From NCBI GenBank assembly GCA_011799875.1, contig CM022301.1, positions 217,988,526-218,052,525 of the forward strand: a stretch of DNA of 64,000 bases. Reading direction: 5' to 3'. A model generated the notes under the pieces. It worked only from the letters and a program-made list of their open reading frames with translations. It searched no databases and was not told the DNA's origin. The position numbers were made by a program, and so were the translations under genes. Origin of the DNA: Thinopyrum elongatum. Its lineage: Eukaryota; Streptophyta; Magnoliopsida; Poales; Poaceae. Shown here piece after piece: positions 32,197 through 44,729 of the stretch (position 1 is the stretch's first letter; the number at the start of each line of letters is the position of its first letter).

Positions 32197-33748
32197 TGCT
32201 TCCTTACCAGTTACTGTGCGCCGCGGTGCCTTGAACGATGCTTGGAGAGAGCTCTGGGACGGAGGGGCCGGGCAGCCATACAGTGCGGTGGTTTTTAAGA
32301 GCTCAACGACAAACGACGAATGAAATTTGGCTTCCCTTACAATTTTGCTCGTTCATAATCACACACGGTTCATCTTCGTCGCCTCCAGAAACAGTGTGCG
32401 CTGAGCCTATTGTGTGTTGTGTTATGATTGGCCAGAACCCCAGCCACGCGGATCGCGCGTATGCACCGTAGGATGCGCCACGATCGAACGGCAATCCACG
32501 TCCCTCACATCACACCCGTGCAGCTGTAGCTGGATTGGATTTATATGCGCTAAATGCCTAGAAAATGCACATAATCCCCTAAATATGGTAAATGAGCCCG
32601 AAAAAATGCCAAATATGAACACGGTGATTTGCAGGGTATATGTTCGTCGTAGAAAAAAAACTCTAGGGCAAAGAACGAAGAAAATTTGGATTCCCCTTCA
32701 ATCTTGGTGATTTCCCTCTCGAAAGCATGGAACTTCCTCGGTGATGGTTCAATTTATGAAGGGCGTGCATGACGACATAAGCCAAACCTTCTCAAATTTT
32801 TACGAGGGCATGGTGAGGCCATACCATGGCACCATGCCAGGCGTCATGTTTTTCAATCATTTATTTCATTTTTTCTATAGTTGAAAACCCAATAAACAAA
32901 CGTTTGTGGTTGTCTATTGCTACACATTTCATCGAAATATTTGCCCACTCCTTGTAAAAGGCATGAGAATTTACTAAATGGCACGAGCATGGTTTTCCAG
33001 GCCGTTCTTGTGCACCCTTTCATGCACCGATTGTTTGAACTAGAATTATGTGCATTAATGCCTAGAAAATGCACATAATCCCCTAAATATGGTAAATGAA
33101 CCCGGAAAAGTGCCAAATTTGAAAACGGTGATTTGCAGGGTGTATGTTCATCGTAGAAAAAAACTCATGGACAAAGGAAATTTGGATCCCCCTTCAATCT
33201 TGGTGATTTCCCCCTCGAAACCATGAAACTTCCTCGGTGATGGTTCGATTTATGAAAGGCATGCATGACGACATAAGGCAAACATTCTCAAATTTTTACC
33301 AGGGCACGGTGAGGCCATACCATGGCACCACGCTAGGCGTCATGTTTTCCAAGCATGTATTTCATTTTGTATAGTTGTTAAACCAGTAAATGACGCATTT
33401 GTGGTTGACTATTGCGACACATTTCCATGAAATATTTGCCCATTCCTTGTAAAACGCATGGGAATTTACTAAATAGCACGAGCATGGTTTTCCAGACCGT
33501 TCTTGCACCCATTTTCATGCACCGATTGTTCGAATTTTAATTATGTGCATTAATGCCTAGAAAATGCACATAATCCCCTAAATATGGTAAATGAGCCCGG
33601 AAAAATGTCAAATTTGAACACGTTGCATTGGAGGCGGTATGCTGATCGTTGGAAAAAAACTGAATGACAAACTAGGACGGAAATTTGGATTCCCCTTCAA
33701 TCTTGGTGATTTCCCTCTCGAAAGCATGGAACTTCCTCGGTGATGGTT

Positions 33749-35284
33749 TGATACGTCTCCAACGTTCCATGCTATTATATTATCTGTTTTGGATGTTTTA
33801 TATGCGATATATGCTATTTTATATTATTTTTGGGACTAACCTATTAACCTAGAGCCCAGTGCCAGTTTCTGTTTTTTCCGTGTTTTTGAGCCTCGCAGAG
33901 AAGGAATACCAAACGGAGTCCAAACGGAATAAAACTTCACGATGATTTTTCTTGGACCAGAAGACACCCAGGGGACTTGGAGTCCAAGTCAGAAGAGCCA
34001 CGAGGCGGAGACAAGGGTGGAGGGCGCGCCCCCTACCTTGTGGGCCCCTCGGGACTCCCCTGACCTAGATTTTCCTCCTATATATTCAAAAATATTCCAG
34101 AACCACCAGAGGCATCCACAAAAACACTTTTCCACCACCGCAACCTTCTGTTCCCATGAGATCCCATCGTGGGGCCTTTTCCGGCATCCTGCCGGAGGGG
34201 GAATCGATCACGGAGGGCTTCTACATCAACTCCATTGCCCTTCCGATGATGCGTGAGTAGTTTACCTCAGACCTACGGGTCCATAGCTAGTAGCTAGATG
34301 GTTTCTTCTCTCTCTTTGATTCTCAATACAACGTTCTCCTTGATGTTCTTGGAGATCTATCCGATGTAATCTTCTTTTGCGATGTGGTTGTCGAGATCCG
34401 ATGAATTGTGGATTTATGATCAGCTTATCTATGAATATTATTTGAATCTTCTCTGAATTCTTATATGCATGATTTGATATCTTTGTATTTCTCTTCGAAT
34501 TATCGGTTTGGTTTGGCCAACTAGATTGGTTTTTCTTGCAATGGGAGAGGTGCTTAGCTTTGGGTTCAATCTTGCGTGATTTCACCCAGTGACAAAGTAG
34601 GGGTAGCGAGACACGTATTGCATTGTTGCCATCGAGGATAAAAAGATGGGGTTTTCATCATATAGCTTGAGTAAATTCCTCTACATCATGTCATCTTACT
34701 TAAGGCGTTACTCCGTTCTTTATGAACTTAATACTCTAGATGCATGCTGGATAGCGGTCGATGTGTGGAGTAATAGCAGTAGATGCAAGCAGGAGTCAGT
34801 CTACTTGACACGGACGTGATGCCTATATGCATAATCATTGCCTTGGATATCGTCATAACTTTGCGCTTTTCTATCAATTGCTCGACTGTAATTTGTTCAC
34901 CCACCGTATTATTTGCCTTCATGAGAGAAGCCACTAGTGAAACCTATGGCCCCCGGGTCTATTTTCCATTATATTACTTTCCAATCTACTATTTTATAAT
35001 CTTTTATTTTCATATCTATATACCAAAAAACCCAAAATATTTTATCTTTTGTTTATCTATCTCTATCAGATCTCGCCTTTGCAAGTGACCGTGAAGGGAT
35101 TGACAACCCCTTTATCGCGTTGGGTGCAAGTGTTTGATTGTTTGTGCAGGTGTTGGTGATTTGTGCATTCTTCTCCTACTGGATTGATACCTTGGTTCTT
35201 AACTGAGGGAAATACTTACCTCTACTTTGCTGCATCACCCTTTCCTCTTCAAGGGAAAAACCAACACAAGCTCAAGTAGTAGCA
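33749..35284 (+). repeat. 5' LTR
   Basis: TG..CA ends. A tatatattcaaaa stretch near 34080 is a possible TATA box, and the region to the LTR end (ctcaagtagtagca) would be R-U5. Confidence 0.88.
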
Positions 35285-35569
35285 GGAAGAATTTCTGGCG
35301 CCGTTGCCGGGTAGATCTACGCCAAGTCAAGACATACCAAGTACCCATCATAAAACTCTCATCTCTTGCATTACATTATTCTCCATTTGCCTCTCATTTT
35401 CCTCTCCCCACTTCTAAAATGATTTTAAAAAAGATTTGCCTTTTTATTCGCCCTTCTTTCGTTCGTCTTTCCGTTTGCCTTTTCGTTTGCCCTTATGTCT
35501 TACTTAGTTTGTTTGCTCGTTTGCTTGGCATAATTGTGTATTTTATTCCAAATCATAAACAAAAGGTTT

Positions 35570-36118
35570 ATGGATCCTCATCCACTCGCTAATCTTTTTA
35601 AGAGATCCAATTATGATGAACCGATTGCTAGTGAGTTGTGTGCACTAGATTATCTTTATGAAGTTTTGCTTGAAATTCGTGAATCTGAAAATTATGATGA
35701 AGTGCTAAAAGAAGAAATTTATGAAGTGATTCACGATAGCCCTTTGAATGAAAAGCATGATTGCAATGGTCATACTATAAATTCTATTGATGTCAATTGT
35801 GCTAATAATATGCAAAGCCCCAAGCTTGGGGATGCTAATTTTGCTATGTCCACTACTTGTTGCAATGATCATGATTGGGGTGATTCTTCTTATGATCTTG
35901 AAAATTTATTTAAGCCTCATGATGAATATGTTTGCTATAATATAGAAAGTGGGTTTGGAAGAGTGCCGACTTTCGGAATTAATGATCCCACTACTTTGGA
36001 GATTGATCGATCTTATGAATTTTTTGATAAAAGTGGGCTTGGAGAAGTAATGAGTTTATTTTATGTTGATCCCACTATTTTGAAAGAGTGTCAACTTTGC
36101 ATACATGAGGGATCATAA
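35570..36118 (+). CDS. ORF of non-autonomous LTR element, 182 aa, unknown
   Basis: ATG 35570, MDPHPLANLFKRSNYDEP, acidic throughout (Asp/Glu-rich, with LYEVLLEIRESENYDEVLKE). Two similar segments contain ESGFGRVPTFGINDPTTLE and KSGLGEVMSLFYVDPTILK, an internal repeat. No zinc knuckle or retroviral motif. Related but broken sequence continues to about 36410 (YDPTCNYYEKG, MPMHRKYVRLR). The minus-strand ORF at 56888-57280 carries the same CNYYE and MPMHRK landmarks, so this is a protein family of non-autonomous elements. Confidence 0.6.
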   Translation: MDPHPLANLFKRSNYDEPIASELCALDYLYEVLLEIRESENYDEVLKEEIYEVIHDSPLNEKHDCNGHTINSIDVNCANNMQSPKLGDANFAMSTTCCNDHDWGDSSYDLENLFKPHDEYVCYNIESGFGRVPTFGINDPTTLEIDRSYEFFDKSGLGEVMSLFYVDPTILKECQLCIHEGS

Positions 36119-39100
36119 ATAGAAAATTTTATGTGATAGCTATATTGTTGAATTTGATTATGATCCTACTTGTAATTATTATGAGAAAGGAAAATATGGT
36201 TGTGAAAATCTTCATGTTACTAAATTACCTCTCGTTACGTTGAGTTTGCTATTGTATCTTTCTTCTTCTTTGCATATGCTAGGATTTGCTTGCCTTGATA
36301 ATTTGTTTGCCTATAAGATGCCTATGCATAGGAAGTATGTTAGACTTAGATGTGTTTTTCACGTACTTTATGATGCTCTCTTTGTGCTTCAATTCTTGTC
36401 TTTCATGTGAGCATCATCGAAATTTCAATGCCTAGCTAAAAGGCTTTAAAGAAAAGCGCTTGTTGGGAGACAACCCAATATTTTTATTTTCTGTTTTTGA
36501 ATAAATTTTTCATCTAGCCTCTGGTTAGATGTGTTTTGGTGTTTTAATTAGTGTTTGTGCCAAGTAAGACCTTTGGGATGGCTTACGGTGATAGTTGATT
36601 TGATCTTGCTGAAAAACAGAAACTTTTGCATCCTGTCACAAAATTTTAAATAATTCACTGGAGAGTGAAAAAACCCTGAATTTTTTACACAGGATTTATA
36701 TACAAATTTTCTATGTTGTACCAATTTTTCAGAATTTTTTGGAGTTACAGAAGTATTAGAACAATTCAGATCTTCGCAGACTGTTCTGTTTTTGACAAAT
36801 TCTGTTTTCTTTGTGTTGTTTGCTTATTTTGATGAATCTATGGGTAGTATCAGGGGGTATGAACCATGGAGAAGTTGGAATACAGTAGATATTACACCAA
36901 TATAAATAAATAATGAGTTTACAACAGTACCAAAAGTGGTGATTTTATTTTCTTGTACTAACGGATCTCACGAGTTTTCTATTGAGTTTTGTGTTATGAA
37001 GTTTTCAAGTTTTGGGTAAAGTTTGATGGACTATGGAATAAGGAGGGGCAAGAGCCTAAGATTGGGGATGCACAAGGCACCCCAAGGTAATATTCAAGGA
37101 CAACCAAGAGCCTAAGCTTGGGGATGCCCCGGAAGGCATCCCCTCTTTAGTCTTCGTCTATCAGTAAATTTACTTGAGGCTATATTTTTATTCACCACAT
37201 GATATGTGTTTTGCTTGGAGCGTCTTGTATGATATGAGTCTTTGATTTTTAGTTTGTCACAAACATCCTTTATGTACACACCTTTTGAGAGGGACACGCA
37301 TGAATCGTGATTTATTAAAATACACTATGTGCTTCACTTATATCTTTTGAGCTAGGTAATTTTGCTCTAGTGCTTCACTTATATCTTTTTAGAGCACGGC
37401 GGTGGTTTTATTTTATAGAAATTATTGAACTCTCATGCTTCACTTATATTATTTTGAGAGTCTTTCTAAACAGCATGGTAATTTGCTTTGGTTATAAATT
37501 TAGTCCTAATATGATAGGCATCCAAGAGAGATATAATAAAAACTTTCATATAAAGTGCATTGAATACTATGTGAAGTTCGATTCCTTATGATTTTGTTGA
37601 GATATAAAGATGGTGATATTAGAGTCATGCTAGTGAGTAATTGTGGATTGTAGAAATACTTGTGTTAAATTTTGTGATTCCCGTAGCATGCACGTATGGT
37701 GAACCGTTATGTAACGAAGTTGGAGCATGAGGTGTTTATTGATTGTCTTCCTTATGAGTGGCGGTCGGGGAAAAGCAATGTTATTTTCCTACCAATCTAT
37801 CCCCCTAGGAGCATGCGCGTAGTACTTCGTTTCGATGAATAATAGATTTTTGCAATAGGTATGTGAGTTCTTTATGACTAATGTTGAGTCCATGGATTAT
37901 ACGCACTCTCACCCTTCCACCTTTGCTAGCCTCTCTAGTACCGCGCAACTTTCGCCGGTGCCATACACCTACCTTTTACCTTCCTCAAAACAGCCACCAT
38001 ACCTACCTATTATGGCATTTCCATAGCCATTCCGAGATATATTGCCATGCAACTTTCCACCGTTCCGTTTTATTATGACACGCTCCATCATTATCATATT
38101 GCTTTGCATGATCATGTAGTTGACATAGTATTTGTGGCAAAGCCAACGTTCATAATTTTTATACATGTCACTCTTGAGTCCTTGCACATCCCGGTACACC
38201 GTCGGAGGCATTCATATAGAGTCATATTTTGTTCTAAGTATCGAGTTGTAATATTGAGTTGTAAGTAAATAAAGTGTGATGATCTTCATTATTAGAGCAT
38301 TGTCCCATGTGAGAAAAAAATAAAAGAGGCCAACGAAGCCCACAAATAAAAAAAATAGGCCAAATAAGCCAACCAAAATAAAAAAAATGAGAGAAAAGAG
38401 AGAAGGGGCAAAGTTACTATCCTTTTTCCACACTTGTGCTTCAAAGTATCACCATGATCTTCATGATAGAGAGTCTCCTATGTTGTCACTTTCATTTACT
38501 AGTGGGAATTTTTCATTATAGAACTTGGCTTGTATATTCCAATGATGGGCTTCCTCAAATTGCCCTAGGTCTTCATGAGCAAGCGAGTTGGATGCACACC
38601 CACATAGTTTCTTTTTGAGCTTTCATAAACTTATATCTCTAGTGCATCCATTGCATGGCAATCCCTACTCACTCACATTGATATCTACTGATGGGCATCT
38701 CCATAGCCCGTTGATACGCCTAGTTGATGTGAGACTATCTCCTTCTTTTTGTCTTCTCCACAACCACCATATTCTATTCCACCTATAGTGCTATGTCCAT
38801 GGCTCACGCTCATGTATTGCGTGAAAGTTGAAAAGGTTTGAGAACATCAAAAGTATGAAACAATTGCTTGGCTTGTCATCGGGGTTGTGCATGATTTGAA
38901 TACTTTATGTGATGAAGATGGAGCTTAGCCAGACTATATGATTTTGTAGGGATAACTTTCTTTGGCCATGTTATTTTGAGAAGACATGATTGCTTTATTA
39001 GTATGCTTGAAGTATTATTATTTTTATGTCAATATTAAACTTTTGTTTTGAATCTTATGGATCTGAACATTCATGCCACAATAAAGAAAATTACATGGAT

Positions 39101-39188
39101 AAGCATGTTAGGTAGCATTCAACATAAAAAATTCTGTTTTTATCATTTACCTACTCGAGGACGAGCAGGAATTACGCTTGGGGATGCT
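36119..39188. other. Interior of non-autonomous LTR element, no gene
   Basis: AT-rich, with repeated ttcacttatatctttt blocks near 37330-37450 and a purine-rich stretch (38310-38410). A polypurine tract and aggacgagcaggaatta precede the 3' LTR. Short ORFs here are not convincing. Confidence 0.6.
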
Positions 39189-40742
39189 TGATACATCTCC
39201 AACGTATCTATAATTTTTTATTGTTCCATGCTGTTATATTATCTGTTTTGGATGTTTTATATGCATTAATATGCTATTTTATATTATTTTTGGGACTAAC
39301 CTATTAACCTAGAGCCCAGTGCCAATTTTTGTTTTTTCCTTGTTTCTGAGCCTCGCAGAAAAGGAATACCAAACGGAGTCCAAACGGAATAAAACTTCAC
39401 GATGATTTTTCTTGGACCAGAAGACACCCAAGGGACTTGGAGTCCAAGTCAGAAGAGCCACGAGGCGGCGACAAGGGTGGAGGGCCCGCCCTAGGGGGGG
39501 CCCTACCTTGTGGGCCCCTCGGGACTCCCCTGACCTATATATTCACAAATATTCCAGAACCACCAGAGGCATCCACAAAAACACTTTTCCACCGACGCAA
39601 CCTTCTGTTCCCGTGAGATCCCATCTTGGGGCCTTTTCCGGCATCCTGCCGGAGGGGGAATCGATCACGGAGGGCTTCTACATCAAATCCATTGCCCTTC
39701 CGATGATGCGTGAGGAGTTTACCTCAGACCTACGGGTCCATAGCTAGTAGCTAGATGGCTTCTTCTCTCTCTTTGATTCTCAATACAACGTTCTCCTTGA
39801 TGTTCTTGGACATCTATTCGATGTAATCTTCTTTTGCGGTGTGGTTGTCGAGATCCGATGAATTGTGGATTTATGATCAGCTTATCTATGAATATTATTT
39901 GAATCTTCTCTGAATTTTTATATGCATGATTTGATATCTTTGTATTTCTCTTTGAATTATCGGTTTCGTTTGGCCAACTAGATTTGTTTTTCTTGCAATG
40001 GGAGAGGTGCTTAGCTTTGGGTTCAATCTTGCGTGATTTCACCCAGTGACAAAGTAGGGGTAGCGAGACACGTATTGCATTGTTGCCATCGAGGATAAAA
40101 AGATAGGGTTTTCATCATATTTCTTGAGTTAATTCCTCTACATCATGTCATCTTACTTAAGGCGTTACTCCGTTCTTTATGAACTTAATACTCTAGATGC
40201 AAGCTGGATAGCGGTCGATGTGTGGAGTAATAGTAGTAGATGGAGGCAGGAGTCGGTCTACTTGACACGAACGTGATGCCTATATGCATAATCATTGCCT
40301 TGGATATTGTCATAACTTTGTGCTTTTCTATCAATTGCTCGACAGTAATTTGTTCACCCCCCGTATTATTTGCCTTCATGAGAGAAGCCTCTAGTGAAAC
40401 CTATGGCCCCGGGGTCTATTTTCCATCATATTACTTTTCGATCTACTATTTTGCAATCTTTTATTGTCATATCTATATACCAAAAAACCCAAAAATATTT
40501 TATCTTTTGTTTATCTGTCTCTATCAGATCTCATCTTTGCAAGTGACCGTGAAGGGATTGACAACCCCTTTATCGTGTTGGGTGCAAGTGTTTGATTGTT
40601 TGTGCAGGTGTTGGTGATTTGTGCATTCTTCTCCTACTGGATTGATACCTTGGTTCTTAACTGAGGGAAATACTTACCTCTACTGTGCTGCATCACCCTT
40701 TCCTCTTCAAGGGAAAAACCAATGCAAGCTCAAGAAGTAGCA
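39189..40742 (+). repeat. 3' LTR
   Basis: 1,554 bp, tgatacatctcc..agaagtagca, followed directly by the tggtt target duplication and the resumed 505-bp array. Confidence 0.88.
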
Positions 40743-41716
40743 TGGTTCGATTTATGAAGGGCGTGCATGACGACATAAATCAAACCTTCTCAGCTTTTTA
40801 CCAGGGCACAGTGAGGCCATACCATGGCACCATGCCAGGCGTCATGTTTTTCAAGCACGTATTTCATTTTTCTATAGTTGATAACCCAGTAAATGACGCA
40901 TTTGTGGTTGACTATTGCCATGCATTCCCTTGAAATCTCTGCCCATTCCTTGTAAAAGGCTTGAGAATTTACTAAATACCACGAGTATGGTTTTTCCAGA
41001 CCGTTCTTGTGCACCTTTTAATGCATCGATTGTTCGAATTTGAATTATGTGGATTAATGCCTAGAAAATGCACATAATCCCCTAATATGGTAAATGAGCC
41101 CGGAAAAATGCCAAATTTGAACACGTTGCATTCGAGGGTGTATGTTGATTGTAGAAAAAACTGAATGACAAGCTAGGAAGGAAATTTGGATTCTCGGCCC
41201 CTTCAATCTTGCTGATTTCCCCCTCGAAACCATGAAAATTCCTCGGTGATGGTTCGATTTATGAATGGCGTGGACGACGACATAAGCCAAACCTTCTCAA
41301 ATTTGTACCAGGGCATGGTGAGGCCATACCATGGCACCATGCCAGCCGTCATGTTTTTTAAGCATGTATTTTCATTTTTCTACTGCTGAAAAACCAATAA
41401 ACGACGTGTTTGTGGTTGACAATTGCCACACATTTCTGTGAAATATCTACCCATTCCTTGTAAAAGGCATGAGAATTTACTAAATAGCACGATCATGGTT
41501 TTCCAGACCGTTCTCGTGCACCTTTTCACGCACCGATTGTTTGAATTTGAATTATGTGCATTAATGCCTAGAAAATGCACATAATCCCCTAAATATTGTA
41601 AATGAACCCGGAAAAGTGCCAAATTTGAACACGGTGATTTGCAGGGTTTATGTTCATCATAGAAAAAAACTCATGGACAAAGGACAAAGGAAATTTGGAT
41701 TCCCCTTCAATCTCGG

Positions 41717-42162
41717 TGATTTACTATCGCACACGATTCATCTCCATCGCCTCTGCGAACCGTGTGTGTTCACCCACACATGCAAAAGGAAAAAAGAAAA
41801 CCCTCACCCACTTCACCCCCACCCACTCGCCGTGGACTCCTCCGCGACTCTGCACCTCATCAACTTCTATCGCGGTGGCCACCCTAAGCTCGATGGCTGT
41901 TGTCGGCGGGTGGAGGTTGCGCTCTAAACGGCACGGGATTTCGCCCCTACCGCTTTCTGCCGCCTATCTGCACCGACATTCTAGACTCTGGTCGATTGGG
42001 GTTTTCTGCGGGATTGGGCCGGGGATTTTTCTCATGGAGAAGGTAATCAACTTAGCGAAATATTCACTCATCTCTTATCGCAGTCCGTCCGTCGGTGTTA
42101 ATCAACCGGCGGAAATCGCCGTGGATTCATTTTTCTTCTAGCTGATTGGAGGGTTTTCATTC
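41717..42162. other. E4: promoter side of the B3-like gene
   Basis: Has cgcacacgattcatctcc (41727) matching cacacacggttcatcttc (32362) on the other side of the array, so the array is bounded by a repeated motif. The rest looks like a leader; a first non-coding exon is possible. No protein gene is supported. Confidence 0.45.
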
Positions 42163-43660
42163 ATGTGTCCACAGTGCGAGCAAAAATCGGGCAAGTGTGG
42201 TCGCGGCCAGTCGGAAACGAAGTTCTATCTCACCATTCCGGATGACTTCAGGGAGTGCTTGGTATGTTCAATCTCAACCTACCACGGTCGGCATGGCCTA
42301 AATTTGTGAACATATACCGCCTGTTGCTACATTTGGATAAAAGGTACGGTGCCACGTGCAGCCTAGATGTCAAAGCCGATCCCCCCCCCTATATTAGGCA
42401 AATATATGATGTACTGTTCATTCAGTTACTCTCATATTTGCATCAAATCTTTGTTACATTATCTATTTTTAATTATATATTTTTGTACTTTGCTTTCATC
42501 TATATATTGATCTGTTCTATCAGTTACTCCCATATTTGCATCTTGCTCTGTTATTTCAATATATCTAATTTACGATCTTAATTTTCATTTCAAGCAGTAC
42601 ATCCCTTGCTTTGCAAGAACAGGAGTAGAAGCAAATCTTGGGCTTTACTTTGTTGATGACTCCATGGATGTCATATTGACAACGCAGCATGGATTTACAA
42701 TGACGGTTAGCGTAAAACTTGATAAAGATGGTCACTCCTATTTTGATGCGGACCTTTGGAGAAAAATGTCTAAGTGTTATGAACTGAAAGCTGGGAATAA
42801 AATTCTAGTGCGTGCACCACAGCCTGGTCTAATTAACATGGATGTTTACTTCCCCAACGTCATCAGCCAATCAAAGTCTGATCGAGGTTAGTGTCCTTTC
42901 AACTTTCTCCATGCTGGCATATTACTTAGCAAAATCGGGGTATTTGTTCTGACTAATTGATCACTATTTAAGCAACCAATTGTGATTTCATTTTCTGACT
43001 CCGTTCCTAAGCAGTAACAAATTCTATTTACCAATTTATGCGCACTATATATTCTTCTGCCATGTTCTGAATAAATAATACCTTTCCACCTTTTAAGCAG
43101 GATATGTTGGGTGCATAGTGAACGATCTGTATGTTACTAAGCGTACCAAATTTCACTGGAAGGACTTGAAGCATGTCATAAACTTTGTTGATAATCTGAC
43201 AGAGATAGCACAGCGTATGAACGCTGGATTTTGGATGGGATTAATTATACCTATGGTGCACACATTGAACAAGACCAATTGTGTGCACAAAACGCTGGTA
43301 CAAAGTCTTATTTTTATGTTGATGCTCATAAACTATATATATCTTCAACGATATGTTACAATTGGTTTTTATTCTACATTTCAACAGAAATTGCCCGTTG
43401 TAGCAGTTCCTGGATCGATTTCCCGGCGTGGTCGAATTACACTTGTGCCTGCTAATAACGCCAAAGGGATTGCAAGGTACTGCATTTCCCGCAGAAATGG
43501 AACCATTCAAATTAACAAGTTCTCGCTTGTCGTGGCAATGCATCCATATTGGAAAATTGGAGACACTGTTCTACTCATGCTCTACCAAGGCACAGGAGGG
43601 CTCTTCCTTTTCATTGACGAGATGCCGAGTCGTCGTGATCAAGCTGCTTCCAGCGGATAG
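42163..43660 (+). CDS. B3-like protein, four exons, 285 aa
   Basis: Exons 42163-42261, 42598-42886, 43101-43297 and 43388-43660, all introns GT-AG, total 858 nt in one frame. It begins MCPQCEQKSGKCGRG (Cys-rich). Exon 2 starts YIPCFART and contains DADLWRKMSKCYELKAGNKI. Exon 4 starts KLPVVAVPGS and contains NGTIQINKFSLVVAMHPYWK..IGDTVLLML. Both are like the C-terminal half of B3 domains, suggesting two B3-like domains. No stop or frameshift is needed. It is the plus-strand cargo of E4, on the other side of the array from the B3-domain gene. The paralogue in E3b (22742-23829) shares its exon layout. The end of exon 3 could instead use a neighbouring frame (YTYGAHIEQ); the donor I chose keeps phase. 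Confidence 0.7.
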
Positions 43661-43664
43661 TCGT

Positions 43665-43804
43665 GGTTGTTGGCCCTCAGCCTCTTAAAATGTGCTAGTT
43701 GTTACTATGTTAAGTATGTAGATATGGACCATATGGTTGTTGGCCCTCAGCCTCTTAAAATGTGATAGTTGTTACTATGTTAAGTATGTAGATATGGACC
43801 ATAT
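43665..43804. repeat. 70-bp direct duplication in the 3' flank
   Basis: Two adjacent 70-bp copies (ggttgttggccctcagcctc ...) differing at one base (gtgctag/gtgatag). They follow the B3-like stop codon at once, so probably a duplication in its 3' UTR, and a recent one. Confidence 0.95.
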
Positions 43805-44729
43805 GGTTGTCAAAACCGTGTTAGGAAGATCCTCCTTTTGTTGAATAGTGTAACCACTATATATATGTTACTCAAATGTTGTTAGCCAAGTTCTTAAATT
43901 TTCATGGAAAGTATTAGTATCGTACACAGTTCATTGCGTTTAAGCATGTGCCCGATGTCCAGAAGGCATTTGCATATTAACTGTCCATATTGCAAATTCA
44001 CACACATGTTAACATAAGGAAACATATGTGTAACTTACTAATCATCGCACACGAGTACTCACAGACGCATCGTGTGCGATACTCCTAGCCACCGCAAGCA
44101 ACTAGTTTGCAATTTTCAAAGTTTTTTGTACACACAGAATCGCACACGAATTAACTGTAGTAACTGTTTGTGTTGTAATTTCTCATCGCAAACAGTTCAT
44201 CTGAGTCGGCTGTTTGCCACATATCACACACATCTTGTTTACACGACTTGTTTGTGTTCTTTTGGCTCATCACAAAGAGTTCATCTATGTGAACTGTATG
44301 CCGCATATCACACACATCTTGTTAAGTTGAACCGTTTCTGTTGTGTTGCCTAATCGAAAACAGTTTGTCCGAGTGAACCGTATGCCGTATATCACACACA
44401 CCTTGATCTGGCTAACCGTTTCTGTTGCACTCCCTAATAGCAAACAGTTCATCTGAGTGAACTGTATGGCGTATATCGCACACACCTTGATATGGCTGCC
44501 CGTTTTTGTTGTTCTGTCTCATCGCAAACAGTTCAGATGGATCAACCATGTGCCCTGCATCGCACATGCAACTAAAATCGGAACCGTGTTTGATGGCTCC
44601 GCCATCCCAAATGTTTTGCATCTTTTTTGACGTGTTTTTTACATCACCATTTGTGATTAATGCATCGCACACAGTTTCGTTAAAGGGTCTCTGATCGTAG
44701 TGTCGCGTTAGCAGCATCCTGCAGTAGTG
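43805..44729. repeat. Right subterminal repeats of E4
   Basis: From about 43920, cgcacacg motifs and 75-85-bp units, with acagttcatctgagtgaact at 44446. The section 44000-44729 is homologous to the reverse complement of 46891-47700 (E6). Confidence 0.85.

Larger units (their letters stand above)
33749..40742 (+). mobile_element. Complete non-autonomous LTR retrotransposon, 6,994 bp
   Basis: 5' LTR 33749-35284 (1,536 bp, tgatacgtctcc..agtagca), 3' LTR 39189-40742 (1,554 bp), flanked by tggtt at 33744-33748 and 40743-40747. The 18-bp length difference includes a deletion of tatctataatttttta-like sequence near the 5' LTR start. The primer site region follows as ggcgccgttgccggg (from 35298), and a purine tract gcttggggatgc precedes the 3' LTR. 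The 3.9-kb interior has one 182-codon ORF and no gag, protease, RT or integrase, so movement must depend on another element. The LTRs are very similar where compared, suggesting a young insertion. Confidence 0.9.
32520..41716. repeat. Second tandem array, about 505-bp units, interrupted by an LTR element
   Basis: The marker aatgcctagaaaatgcac recurs at 32552, 33057, 33552, then 41056 and 41573. Spacing is 505, 495 and 517. Across the inserted retrotransposon (33749-40747 removed) it is 504, confirming one original array of about four to five units. Each unit has ggcatggtgaggccataccatggcaccatgcc, in which ggcatggt and accatgcc are inverted. The period equals that of the array in E1, though the sequences are not obviously alike. 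Confidence 0.88.
27301..44729. mobile_element. CACTA element E4, 17.4 kb, inserted in an LTR
   Basis: Left border 27301 (cactggtacc...), right border 44721-44729 (gcagtagtg). The flanks are aaa on both sides (27298-27300, 44730-44732). Removing E4 and one aaa restores ...ataaaacatcc..., matching ctaaaacatcc at the same place in the LTR at 47819-49384. Without the later LTR retrotransposon the element is about 10.4 kb. Order: left subterminal motifs, B3-domain gene (minus), coiled-coil ORF (minus), 505-bp array, B3-like gene (plus), right subterminal repeats. The termini match only in the first four bases, unusual for CACTA. A cgctatagtagtg sequence at 27543-27555 could be an internal or earlier end. 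Confidence 0.85.
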
